From Sva-07 sp041685755 (GTDB lineage: Bacteria > Actinomycetota > Acidimicrobiia > Acidimicrobiales > Ilumatobacteraceae): DNA of 20,211 nucleotides. The notes beneath the pieces are model-generated. The model was not told where the DNA came from and searched no databases. It saw only the letters and a program-made list of their open reading frames with translations. The position numbers were made by a program, and so were the translations under genes. Location: positions 1-20,211 of the forward strand of contig JAWLFC010000051.1 in the NCBI GenBank assembly GCA_041685755.1. Direction: 5' to 3'. Positions 12,495 to 19,905 of the stretch are shown here, piece after piece. The stretch's first letter is position 1. Each line of letters starts with the position of its first letter.

Positions 12495-14257
12495 GACGTC
12501 ACCTCCACCGTGCGATCGTGATGGCCGGACTCCTCGTCGTGGGCGATCGCCAACAGGCGGGCGAACCGGCTGGCGTCGTCGCCGACCAGGTCGGCGCGGT
12601 CGCCGTGCTCGACGATGCAGCCGTCGTCGAACACGACGATCTGGTCGACCGACTGCAGCGTGGACAGACGATGGGCGATCACGAGCGTCGTGCGACCGCG
12701 CATCAGCTCGACCACGGCCGCTTCGAGGCGGCGCTCGGTGTCGGGGTCGACGCGGGCGGTCGCCTCGTCGAGCACGACCAGGTCGGGATCGCGCAGCCAC
12801 ACGCGGGCGAGGGCGAGCAGCTGGGCTTCACCCGCGGAGAGTCCGGCGCCGGCAGCGCCGAGTTGACGGTCGATCCCGGCAGCAGCGAGCGCGCCGAGGC
12901 CGACTTGGTCGAGGGCGTCGACGACCTCGGCGTCGGAGCGGGCGTCGTCGAACAGCGTCACGTTGTCGCGCAACGTTCCGGCGAACAGCTCGACCTCCTG
13001 GGGCACCAGGGCGACGCGGCGACGCAATTCGCTCACGGGCACGTCGGCGATCGGCACCCCGTTGAGGGCGACGTGGCCGCTCGTCGGCTCGACGAGGCGC
13101 AGCACCAGCCGCGAGAACGTGGTCTTGCCGCTCCCCGTGCGACCGACGATGCCGACTGATCGCCCGGCCGCGATGTGGATGTCGACATCGCGGAGCACCG
13201 GACGATCGTCGCCGTAGTCGAACTGGACGGCAGCGGCGGTGACCGCGAGCGGTCCGGCGGGCGGGCTGGTCGTGCCCTCGTCGAGCACCCTGGGCTCGAC
13301 GGCCATCAGTTCGGCGACGCGCACCATCGCACCGTTGGCCTTCTGGACCGTCTCGAGTTCGTGGACGACCTCCTCGAGTGGTCGGGCGACGAGCAGGACG
13401 AACTGGAACAGCAGGAACGCCGTCCCGAGGCTGATCGTGCCGCGGTCGTACAGCAGCGCGCCGGCCACGAGGGCGAACACCCAGCCGGCGGCGACGGCTC
13501 CCTGGACGAACCACCACATCACGAGGAACGCCCGCTCACGACGCACGGCGCTGACGAGCGCGCCCTCGCTGTCCTCGACGAAACGCCACGCGACGTGGTC
13601 GGCGGCGCCGTTGGCGCGTAGGTCCTCGGCGGCGGTGAGCCGTTCCTCGATGCCGCCGTAGAGACGGCCGAGGGCGCCCATCTCGTCGGACGACTCCGAG
13701 ATCGCCCGGTGACGGGTCCCGACGATCACGGCGAGTGCGAACGCGACGTAGACCGCCATGCCGAGCCCGAGACGCCAGTCGATCACCGCCAGCACGATCA
13801 CCATGCCGGCGACGAGCATCGCCGCGCCCGCGGCCTTGGTCACCACCTGGCCGAGGAACTCCGACACCGAGGTGATGTCGCCGTCGACGCGTTGGATCAA
13901 CTCGCCCGGCGTGTGGGTGCGGTGGAACTCGTGGTCGAGACCGAGTACGTGTCGGGTCATCGTCAGACGCAGATCGTTCGTGGTGCGCCAGGCGGCGACC
14001 GTGGCGAGCCAGGCGACGATCACGCCCAGGAACTGCGCCGACGCGGCGATGGCGAGGAACACGAGGGCGAGGCGTGTGATGTCGCCGGCCGTCGCCCCGT
14101 CGGCGGCGGTGTCGACGATGCGGCGGACCACGAGCGGTCCGGCGATCGTGAGCGCCGAGGCCGTGGCGACGAGCGCGCCGAGGCCGGCCCACCGCCAGGC
14201 GTCGGGCCGCAGCAGCGCTCCCAGTGCGCGCCAACGGGATCCGGACTGCGTCCTCAC
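12491..14257 (-). CDS. ABC exporter, partner subunit with consensus catalytic site
   Basis: The product is 588 aa: a six-helix membrane domain (about 20-310) and an ATPase domain (about 337-575). Walker A is GRTGSGKTT (372-380), the Q-loop is VPQ (418-420), Walker B is LVVLDE with D497 and catalytic E498, and the H-loop is IAHRLST with H529. The signature is degenerate, LSAGE (473-477) in place of LSGGQ. Combined with the Asp substitution in the partner, this gives one consensus and one degenerate ATP site. FHRTHTPGELIQRVDGD near 111-127 is typical of MsbA/LmrA-like exporters. GTG 14257 is the first in-frame start after the upstream sequence; no Shine-Dalgarno is seen. The promoter region may be cut by the assembly gap that starts 28 nt upstream. 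Confidence 0.9.
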   Translation of the reverse strand: MRTQSGSRWRALGALLRPDAWRWAGLGALVATASALTIAGPLVVRRIVDTAADGATAGDITRLALVFLAIAASAQFLGVIVAWLATVAAWRTTNDLRLTMTRHVLGLDHEFHRTHTPGELIQRVDGDITSVSEFLGQVVTKAAGAAMLVAGMVIVLAVIDWRLGLGMAVYVAFALAVIVGTRHRAISESSDEMGALGRLYGGIEERLTAAEDLRANGAADHVAWRFVEDSEGALVSAVRRERAFLVMWWFVQGAVAAGWVFALVAGALLYDRGTISLGTAFLLFQFVLLVARPLEEVVHELETVQKANGAMVRVAELMAVEPRVLDEGTTSPPAGPLAVTAAAVQFDYGDDRPVLRDVDIHIAAGRSVGIVGRTGSGKTTFSRLVLRLVEPTSGHVALNGVPIADVPVSELRRRVALVPQEVELFAGTLRDNVTLFDDARSDAEVVDALDQVGLGALAAAGIDRQLGAAGAGLSAGEAQLLALARVWLRDPDLVVLDEATARVDPDTERRLEAAVVELMRGRTTLVIAHRLSTLQSVDQIVVFDDGCIVEHGDRADLVGDDASRFARLLAIAHDEESGHHDRTVEVTS

Positions 14258-14284
14258 GTCGTCATTCTCCCCCTGTCCCCTGAG

Positions 14285-14384
14285 NNNNNNNNNNNNNNNN
14301 NNNNNNNNNNNNNNNNNNNNNNNNNNNNNNNNNNNNNNNNNNNNNNNNNNNNNNNNNNNNNNNNNNNNNNNNNNNNNNNNNNNN
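14285..14384. other. Assembly gap (100 Ns)
   Basis: Exactly 100 undetermined bases, the conventional filler for a scaffold gap of unknown size. The true distance, and any genes between the ABC operon and the VOC gene, are unknown. Confidence 0.97.
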
Positions 14385-14429
14385 GCCCGTCCGGGAATGT
14401 TTGTGGTCGCAAGCTCGTTGTCGTGACCA

Positions 14430-14981
14430 ATGGGTGTTCACCGACTCAACCACGCCGTGCTCTACGTGCGCGACGTCGAGCGCACGACGGAGTTCTACGG
14501 CGACGTGCTCGGCTTCCGCGTCGTGACCTCGTTCCCGGGTGCCGCGTTCCTCCAGGCACCGGACTCCACCAACGATCACGATCTCGGCGTGTTCCAGCTC
14601 GGCCCGGCCGCCGGAGCATCCGACGCCGGGCGGTCGACGGTCGGGCTGTACCACCTCGCCTGGGAGGTCGACACGCTCCACGAGCTCGAGCGCCTCGCCA
14701 CGGTGCTGCGCCAGCGAGGAGCGCTCGTCGGGGCCAGCGACCACGGCACCACGAAGAGCCTCTACGCGAGGGATCCCGACGACCTGGAGTTCGAGGTGGT
14801 GTGGATCATCCCGGCGCATCTCCTCACCGCCGACGACCTCGACGCTCGCGCCACCGTCCGACCGCTCGACCTCGCCACCGAGATCGAGCGCTTCGGGCGC
14901 GACGAGCCCGGGGGCATCGGCATCTCCGTTCCTCCGACCGTGCCCGCTGCATCCCCCGACGCAACGACGAAAGCGACGTGA
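14430..14981 (+). CDS. VOC family protein, catechol 2,3-dioxygenase-like
   Basis: The product is 183 aa. Module 1 (HRLNHAVLYVRDVERTTEFY, then GDVLGFRVV) and module 2 (GLYHLAWEVDTLHELERLAT, then ending RDPDDLEFEVVW) form the vicinal-oxygen-chelate fold. H8, H75 and E120 occupy the metal-ligand positions of extradiol dioxygenase-like members. A hydrophilic tail of about 50 residues after position 130 is unusual for a single-domain glyoxalase. The actual substrate is unknown; aromatic ring cleavage is one option and a simpler isomerase or lyase another. The next gene starts 4 nt after the stop, so the two form an operon. ATG 14430 is 45 nt from the assembly gap, so the promoter may be incomplete. 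Confidence 0.83.
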   Translation: MGVHRLNHAVLYVRDVERTTEFYGDVLGFRVVTSFPGAAFLQAPDSTNDHDLGVFQLGPAAGASDAGRSTVGLYHLAWEVDTLHELERLATVLRQRGALVGASDHGTTKSLYARDPDDLEFEVVWIIPAHLLTADDLDARATVRPLDLATEIERFGRDEPGGIGISVPPTVPAASPDATTKAT

Positions 14982-14985
14982 CGAC

Positions 14986-15609
14986 GTGAACATCGACTTC
15001 TGGGTCGACCCGGTCTGCCCCTTCTGCTGGGCCACGGCCCGCTGGGCCGTCGACGAAGTGCAACCGCACCGCGACCTCGACATCACCTGGCGGCCGATCA
15101 GCCTGTTCCTCAAGAACGAGCCGGAACCCGACTCGCCGGGGTACGAGAGCTCGAGGTTCACCCACGGGCTCTTGCGGGTGATGGAATCGGTGCGTACCAC
15201 CGACGGCAACGACGCCGTGTTCCGGCTGTACTGGGAGTTCGGCGCTCGCATCCACCACGACAAGGACTCGCCGTTCGACCCGGCCGAGGCGTTGACGAAA
15301 GTCGGGCTCGACACGTCACACGCCACCGCGTTCGACGACGAGTCGTGGGACGAGGTCATCGGCTCGGCGATGGACGAGGGCCTCGAACTCGTGGGCGACG
15401 ACGTCGGCACCCCGATCATCGCCATGGACAACTCGAACGGCGAGCGCGTCGGCTACTTCGGACCGGTGATCTCGCGCATCCCGTCGACGGAGAAGAGCGT
15501 CGCCATGTGGGACGCCCTCGTGACGATGATGGAGATCGACTCGTTCTTCGAACTCAAGCGCACCCGTACCGAGAACCCCCAGCCCGGCGACCGCCCCGAC
15601 CCCCGCTGA
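14986..15609 (+). CDS. DsbA-like mycothiol-dependent nitroreductase (Rv2466c family)
   Basis: The product is 207 aa from GTG 14986. The N-terminus DFWVDPVCPFCWATARWAV has the CxxC motif (C11, C14) at the start of a thioredoxin-like fold with a helical insertion. Several segments match remembered Mycobacterium Rv2466c features: GDDVGTPIIAMD with the cis-Pro loop, GYFGPVISRIP and the C-terminal FFELKRTRTE. Rv2466c is a mycothiol-dependent reductase that activates nitro compounds and is induced by oxidative stress. CPFC replaces the mycobacterial CPWC. It starts 4 nt after the VOC gene, implying shared expression. The frame is open much further upstream, but only as a shadow of the VOC gene. A 2-hydroxychromene isomerase or FrnE role is less likely given the C-terminal match. 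Confidence 0.83.
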   Translation: MNIDFWVDPVCPFCWATARWAVDEVQPHRDLDITWRPISLFLKNEPEPDSPGYESSRFTHGLLRVMESVRTTDGNDAVFRLYWEFGARIHHDKDSPFDPAEALTKVGLDTSHATAFDDESWDEVIGSAMDEGLELVGDDVGTPIIAMDNSNGERVGYFGPVISRIPSTEKSVAMWDALVTMMEIDSFFELKRTRTENPQPGDRPDPR

Positions 15610-15624
15610 CCGTCACTCCCGAAG

Positions 15625-15653
15625 TGTCACACCGTGCCGGGTCCGATGTGACA
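15625..15653. terminator. Hairpin between convergent nitroreductase and nucleoside hydrolase genes
   Basis: TGTCACA (15625-15631) and TGTGACA (15647-15653) are perfect complements with a 15-nt GC-rich loop. It sits between two stop codons facing each other and could end both transcripts. The stem is short and has no U-run. Confidence 0.4.
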
Positions 15654-15655
15654 GT

Positions 15656-16582
15656 TCAGGTGGAGCACGCGGCGAGGAGGCGCCGCTTGAACGCGGCCTC
15701 GTCGACCGACCACACCACACGAACATTCGGGTTCGGTCGGCCGTAGCGGCGATCGGGGATCGTGCAGCCCCGGGTCGGGCCGTCGAGGCCGACGACCAGC
15801 CACTCGTCGGTGGCGTCCGTCACGATCGAGTCGTCGAGTGCCACCGCCATGGCGACCGGGTCCGGCAGGTCGAAGCCGGCGAGGCCGGTGTCGAGACAGT
15901 ACTGTTCGACGTCGCCGTTGATCTCGACGGCAAACTTCCCGAGCGGTCCGGCAGCCGCGAGTTGCTCCTGCTCGTCGTCGTTCAACACCGCGAAGGTGCG
16001 TGAGATGTTCCAGCCGATCATCGTCTTGGCACCGGGGGCGGCGAACACGATCGTCGCGGCCTCGGGGTCTGCCCACACGTTGTACTCGCCGAGGGCATCG
16101 ACGTTGCCGACCCCGTCGGGCGAACCCGCCATCAGATAGGTGTGCCCGAAACGGGTCAGGAACTCGGGGTCACGCTGCAGGGCGGCGGCGATGTTGGTCA
16201 ACGGGCCGAGCGTCACGAGGTCGTGCCGACCCGGGTCAGCGGCTGCGATCGCCAGCAGCTCCTCGACGGCGTCGTGGGAGGTGGCTCCTCGCGACGGTTC
16301 GGGCAGGTCAGCTCCACCCATGCCGTCCTCACCGTGGACGAACTGGGCCGTGTCCAGCGGACGCGTCAACGGCTCGGCCCTGCCGGCGTGCACAGCGATC
16401 TCCGCGCCACCGCACAGATCGAGCGTGACGATCGCGTTGCGGACGGCCAGGTCGAGCGGCACGTTGCCCGCCACGACCGTGACGGCCCGGACATCGACCG
16501 ACGGCTCGCGCACGGCGAGCACGAGCGCGATGGCGTCGTCGGAGGCGGTGTCGGTGTCGATCACGATGCTACGGCGCGCCAT
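15656..16582 (-). CDS. Nucleoside hydrolase (inosine/uridine-preferring family)
   Basis: The product is 308 aa, a normal family length. The calcium-binding cluster reads DTDTASDDA (9-17) instead of the common DTDPGxDDA, keeping D9, D11, D15 and D16. Other hallmarks are VHGEDGMGG (82-90), TLGPLTNIA (124-132), GEYNVWADPEAA (165-176) with E166 and N168, and LPDPVAMAVAL with calcium ligand D241. The residue before D241, a catalytic His in the best-studied enzymes, is Pro240. The family cleaves the N-glycosidic bond of ribonucleosides for base salvage. The changes at 12, 13 and 240 suggest a different specificity. ATG 16582 has CAGACT exactly 6 nt upstream, so it has its own promoter although it follows the cyclase gene on the same strand. 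Confidence 0.88.
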   Translation of the reverse strand: MARRSIVIDTDTASDDAIALVLAVREPSVDVRAVTVVAGNVPLDLAVRNAIVTLDLCGGAEIAVHAGRAEPLTRPLDTAQFVHGEDGMGGADLPEPSRGATSHDAVEELLAIAAADPGRHDLVTLGPLTNIAAALQRDPEFLTRFGHTYLMAGSPDGVGNVDALGEYNVWADPEAATIVFAAPGAKTMIGWNISRTFAVLNDDEQEQLAAAGPLGKFAVEINGDVEQYCLDTGLAGFDLPDPVAMAVALDDSIVTDATDEWLVVGLDGPTRGCTIPDRRYGRPNPNVRVVWSVDEAAFKRRLLAACST

Positions 16583-16588
16583 CCCCGC

Positions 16589-16594
16589 AGTCTG
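16589..16594 (-). promoter_or_regulatory. -10 element of the nucleoside hydrolase gene
   Basis: CAGACT on the minus strand is followed by 6 nt (GCGGGG) and the ATG at 16582, consistent with a leaderless transcript independent of the upstream cyclase. Confidence 0.4.
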
Positions 16595-16631
16595 GCCGAA
16601 CGGACACGACCGCGACGGTGCCCGGCCGAGG

Positions 16632-17147
16632 TCACCGAATCGTCTGCAGCCGGTGCAACCAGACCGGCGCGGCGACGCCCTTCACCCGGGTCGGCCCGAT
16701 CGGCTGGAACGATGCCGCCTCCACCTCGGCGACGACCGGATCGGTGGCGAGCAACTCGGCAGGGCCGGCGAGGTCGACCACCCGAGCGGCGATGTTCACC
16801 GTCTGGCCGACGAAATCGTCGCCGCGGGCGAGCAGGTCGCCGCTGTGCATCCCGACCCGCAGACCGAGCGGGAACGTGCGCTGGTCTCGTGCTCGCTCGA
16901 CCGCTGCGAGCATCGAGACGGCCACCTCGAGCGCTGAGGTCGGGTGGGCGAACCACAGCATCAGGCCGTCACCGAGTTCCTTGACGAGGCGACCCCCGCT
17001 GCTCGCCAGCGCCCCGCTCAGGATCGTCGACTGCTGGTCGAGCACGGCGAGTGCAGCGGTGTCGCCGCAGGCGTCGGTGTACTCGGTGAACCCCACCAGA
17101 TCGGTGAACACGATCGTGTCGGTTGCCACGTTGTGCCCGCCCGTCAC
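16632..17147 (-). CDS. Stand-alone class III adenylate cyclase catalytic domain
   Basis: The product is 171 aa, essentially one cyclase homology domain with no sensor, HAMP or membrane segment. The catalytic set is complete: metal Asp D16 in FTDLVGFT, K56 and metal Asp D60 in KELGDGLM, adenine-specifying D111 before VGQTVN, and the transition-state pair N118 and R122 in VNIAAR. A closing RVKGVAAPVWLHRL segment is typical of bacterial soluble cyclases. K56 with D111 predicts ATP over GTP and production of cAMP as a homodimer. The GTG start at 17147-17145 overlaps the upstream repeat-protein stop (GTGA), which strongly implies translational coupling. The input signal might therefore come from that partner, though this is an inference. 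Confidence 0.88.
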   Translation of the reverse strand: MTGGHNVATDTIVFTDLVGFTEYTDACGDTAALAVLDQQSTILSGALASSGGRLVKELGDGLMLWFAHPTSALEVAVSMLAAVERARDQRTFPLGLRVGMHSGDLLARGDDFVGQTVNIAARVVDLAGPAELLATDPVVAEVEAASFQPIGPTRVKGVAAPVWLHRLQTIR

Positions 17148-17809
17148 CCGTTGGTGACGACGACTCGACCGCTCGTGGACCGTGCGACGACGACGCAGTC
17201 ACCGGCGCCCGGATCGACCTCGGTCGCCGAATCGACGATCTGCGGTCGTACCGCGGCGGGCAACACGACCTCGATCCGACCAGAGACGGTCTCGGCGTCG
17301 ACGTCGTGTGCACCCGTGAGCGTCATCTCGATGCGCCCGCTCGTGCCCCGGGCGCGGACCTCGCCGGCGGCCTCGCCGATGGTGACACGGCCGCTCGTGC
17401 TCGTCACGTCGGCAGCGCCGCAGCGCCCGATCTCGACCCGACCACTCCCGTTGACGACGCGACACTCGCCGTCGGCACGAGCGATCTCGATGCGGCCGCT
17501 CTTCGACCGAGCGTCGACGGTGACAGCGTGGTCGATCGAGATCCGCCCGGACGTCGTGAGGACCGACACTGCGCCGACGCGCCCCTCGATGCGAACCCGC
17601 CCGGAGGTCGACCCGATCACGAGGTCGGTCCCCTCGGGAACCCGGCACTCGACCCGGTTGCTCCCCGCATCGATCGTCGCCGGCAACACCGCGACGAGCT
17701 CCCGATTGCTCCGGATCTCCGACCGACCGTGCTCGGCGACCACGCGGACCGCTCCGCTGGTCGTACTGATCCTGACCAGCGCAGTCGATGTCGCCGCGGG
17801 CCAGTTCAT
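17144..17809 (-). CDS. DUF4097-like beta-strand repeat protein (putative adhesin-type beta-helix)
   Basis: The product is about 221 aa and is built of repeats centred on SGR(V/I)xI, seen as TSGRVRIEG, TSGRISIDH, KSGRIEIAR, GSGRVEIGR, TSGRVTIGE, TSGRIEMTL, VSGRIEVVL and TSGRVVVTN, spaced about 18-30 residues. This is the DUF4097 pattern, in which strands stack into a right-handed beta-helix. There is no signal peptide, membrane helix or sorting signal, so it appears cytoplasmic despite the 'putative adhesin' label of the family. ATG 17809 is preferred because TACGGT lies 6 nt upstream; an in-frame ATG at 17836 would add nine residues. It is coupled by a 4-nt overlap to the adenylate cyclase. 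Biochemical role unknown. Confidence 0.78.
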   Translation of the reverse strand: MNWPAATSTALVRISTTSGAVRVVAEHGRSEIRSNRELVAVLPATIDAGSNRVECRVPEGTDLVIGSTSGRVRIEGRVGAVSVLTTSGRISIDHAVTVDARSKSGRIEIARADGECRVVNGSGRVEIGRCGAADVTSTSGRVTIGEAAGEVRARGTSGRIEMTLTGAHDVDAETVSGRIEVVLPAAVRPQIVDSATEVDPGAGDCVVVARSTSGRVVVTNG

Positions 17810-17815
17810 GCTGCG

Positions 17816-17821
17816 ACCGTA
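17816..17821 (-). promoter_or_regulatory. -10 element of the repeat protein-cyclase operon
   Basis: TACGGT on the minus strand is followed by 6 nt (CGCAGC) and the ATG at 17809. A weak -35 candidate (CTGACT) lies about 18 nt upstream. It decides between the ATG at 17809 and the one at 17836. Confidence 0.4.
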
Positions 17822-17864
17822 CTCCTGCCGACGCATCGAGTCAGCAGGTCGATGGTCACCCCCT

Positions 17865-17906
17865 CACAACGGAAAGAGCACAACGAAAAGAGCACAACGG
17901 AAAAAG
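17865..17906. repeat. Three tandem 14-bp repeats
   Basis: CACAACGGAAAGAG (17865-17878), CACAACGAAAAGAG (17879-17892) and CACAACGGAAAAAG (17893-17906) follow each other without spacers. The third copy runs into the left arm of the adjoining 49-bp palindrome. They lie upstream of the repeat-protein gene and downstream of the thiolase terminator. Confidence 0.85.
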
Positions 17907-17948
17907 TCCGTTCCGTTTGCGCTGAGCGCAAACGGAACGGACTTTTTC
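17900..17948. terminator. 49-bp palindrome, strong (bidirectional) intrinsic terminator
   Basis: Arms 17900-17923 and 17925-17948 are perfect 24-nt complements around a single G (17924). The outer ends are GAAAAAG and CTTTTTC, so on either strand the stem ends in a U-run, the signature of an intrinsic terminator. It lies 26 nt after the thiolase stop on the minus strand and insulates the downstream repeat protein-cyclase operon. Confidence 0.88.
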
Positions 17949-17974
17949 GGGGTGGGTGAGTGGGTTCGGAAACG

Positions 17975-19141
<1,167 letters not shown>

Positions 19142-19174
19142 TGCGGTTCTCCTGTGGTGGTGGTTGAGATCGAA

Positions 19175-19288
19175 CAGAGCGATGAGCGAACCAACCGGAT
19201 ACCGGCCCTTCGCTCATCGCTCGGGTGGGACAGGGCAGAGCGATGAGCGAACTGACCGGATACCGGCCTCTGGCTCATCGCTCGGGTG
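19175..19288. repeat. Tandem duplication of a 61-bp hairpin unit
   Basis: The units begin at 19175 and 19236, and their first 53 nt differ at about five positions. Each starts CAGAGCGATGAGCGAA, has CCGGATACCGG in the middle and ends in CTCATCGCTCGGGTGG. In unit 1 the arms GAGCGATGAGCGAA (19177-19190) and TTCGCTCATCGCTC (19209-19222) pair over 14 bp. In unit 2 changes reduce the stem to 11 bp (19238-19248 with 19273-19283). The MarR stop codon lies inside unit 2. Neither hairpin is followed by a U-run on the minus strand. Confidence 0.88.
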
Positions 19289-19772
19289 GGGTGGGGGGAC
19301 ATGGCGGGGTGGTGGCGATGGCGGTGGCGAGGTTCTGTTGCAGGCGCGTCATCACCCAGGCGAGCGCTTGGCGCTCCTCACGGCCGATGCCACGACGCAG
19401 CTCGGCGCGCAGCACCGCGTCGACCTCGGCGATGCGACCCGCCAGCTCCCGACCGTCGTCGGTGATCGCGACCAGCCAGACGCGCCGGTCGTCGGGCCGC
19501 GGCCGCCGCTCCACGAGCCCACGGGTCTGCAACCGGTCGATCACCGAACCGATCTGGGCGCGGCCGATACCGAGATGATCGGCGAGTTCGCTCTGGGTGG
19601 TCGCGCCGAACTCGGCGACGTAGCCGATCAGCGACGCCTGGGTGAGGTTGAGCCCGAGCGGCGTCAGCCGGACGTCGAAGGCGCTGCGCACGAGCCGCGC
19701 CGTCGCCATCAGCGTCGACTCGACCCGCAGCCACGGCGGCGAGTCGAGTTCGTGGGTGGTGAGGTTGCTCAT
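19275..19772 (-). CDS. MarR family transcriptional regulator
   Basis: The product is about 165 aa from ATG 19772. The winged helix reads LNLTQASLIGYVAEFGATTQ, then SELADHLGIGRAQIGSVIDR, then LQTRGLVERR, with a wing PRPDDRRVWLVAITDDGREL carrying the conserved DxR motif of MarR proteins. C-terminal helices complete the dimer interface. The frame is open up to 19868, but the extra residues are Cys/Pro-rich and would run across the operator-like dyad, so the shorter form is chosen. It is divergent from an acyl-CoA dehydrogenase and lies upstream of a thiolase on the same strand. The likely role is repression of these acyl-CoA genes with an acyl-CoA or aromatic ligand, which is inference. Confidence 0.86.
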   Translation of the reverse strand: MSNLTTHELDSPPWLRVESTLMATARLVRSAFDVRLTPLGLNLTQASLIGYVAEFGATTQSELADHLGIGRAQIGSVIDRLQTRGLVERRPRPDDRRVWLVAITDDGRELAGRIAEVDAVLRAELRRGIGREERQALAWVMTRLQQNLATAIATTPPCPPTPPER

Positions 19773-19832
19773 CTGATCGGGTTCCGAACTGTCACGTTCG
19801 ACCGGGCACAGCGGGCACGGCGTGACGCGGTG

Positions 19833-19861
19833 TGGACACATACTGTACGGTGCCATACAGT
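19833..19861 (+). promoter_or_regulatory. Promoter of the acyl-CoA dehydrogenase gene
   Basis: TGGACA (19833-19838), a 17-nt spacer and TACAGT (19856-19861) form a good promoter pointing to the gene at 19906. The predicted start near 19868 leaves a leader of about 38 nt with a Shine-Dalgarno sequence. Confidence 0.6.
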
Positions 19862-19863
19862 AT
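19840..19863. promoter_or_regulatory. Operator-like dyad overlapping the promoter
   Basis: ATACTGTA (19840-19847) and TACAGTAT (19856-19863) form a perfect 8-bp inverted repeat with an 8-nt spacer. The dyad covers the spacer and -10 of the acyl-CoA dehydrogenase promoter. Its size suits a MarR dimer, and the divergent MarR gene starts 68 nt away. Binding is inferred. Confidence 0.6.
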
Positions 19864-19905
19864 TGCAACTGTCATTTCAGTCGAGCACATCCCGAGGAGC
19901 ACCCC

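Noticed and set aside
10536..12521. 661-codon open frame on the plus strand
   Set aside because: It lies opposite the ABC exporter gene and overlaps the CGNR gene end. The translation is a repetitive, charged shadow without motifs.
17865..17906. CRISPR-like array
   Set aside because: Three 14-bp units are contiguous with no spacers, and no cas gene is present.
19773..19868. N-terminal extension of the right-hand MarR protein
   Set aside because: The added residues are Cys/Pro-rich without homology and would cross the operator-like dyad; ATG 19772 gives the normal family N-terminus.
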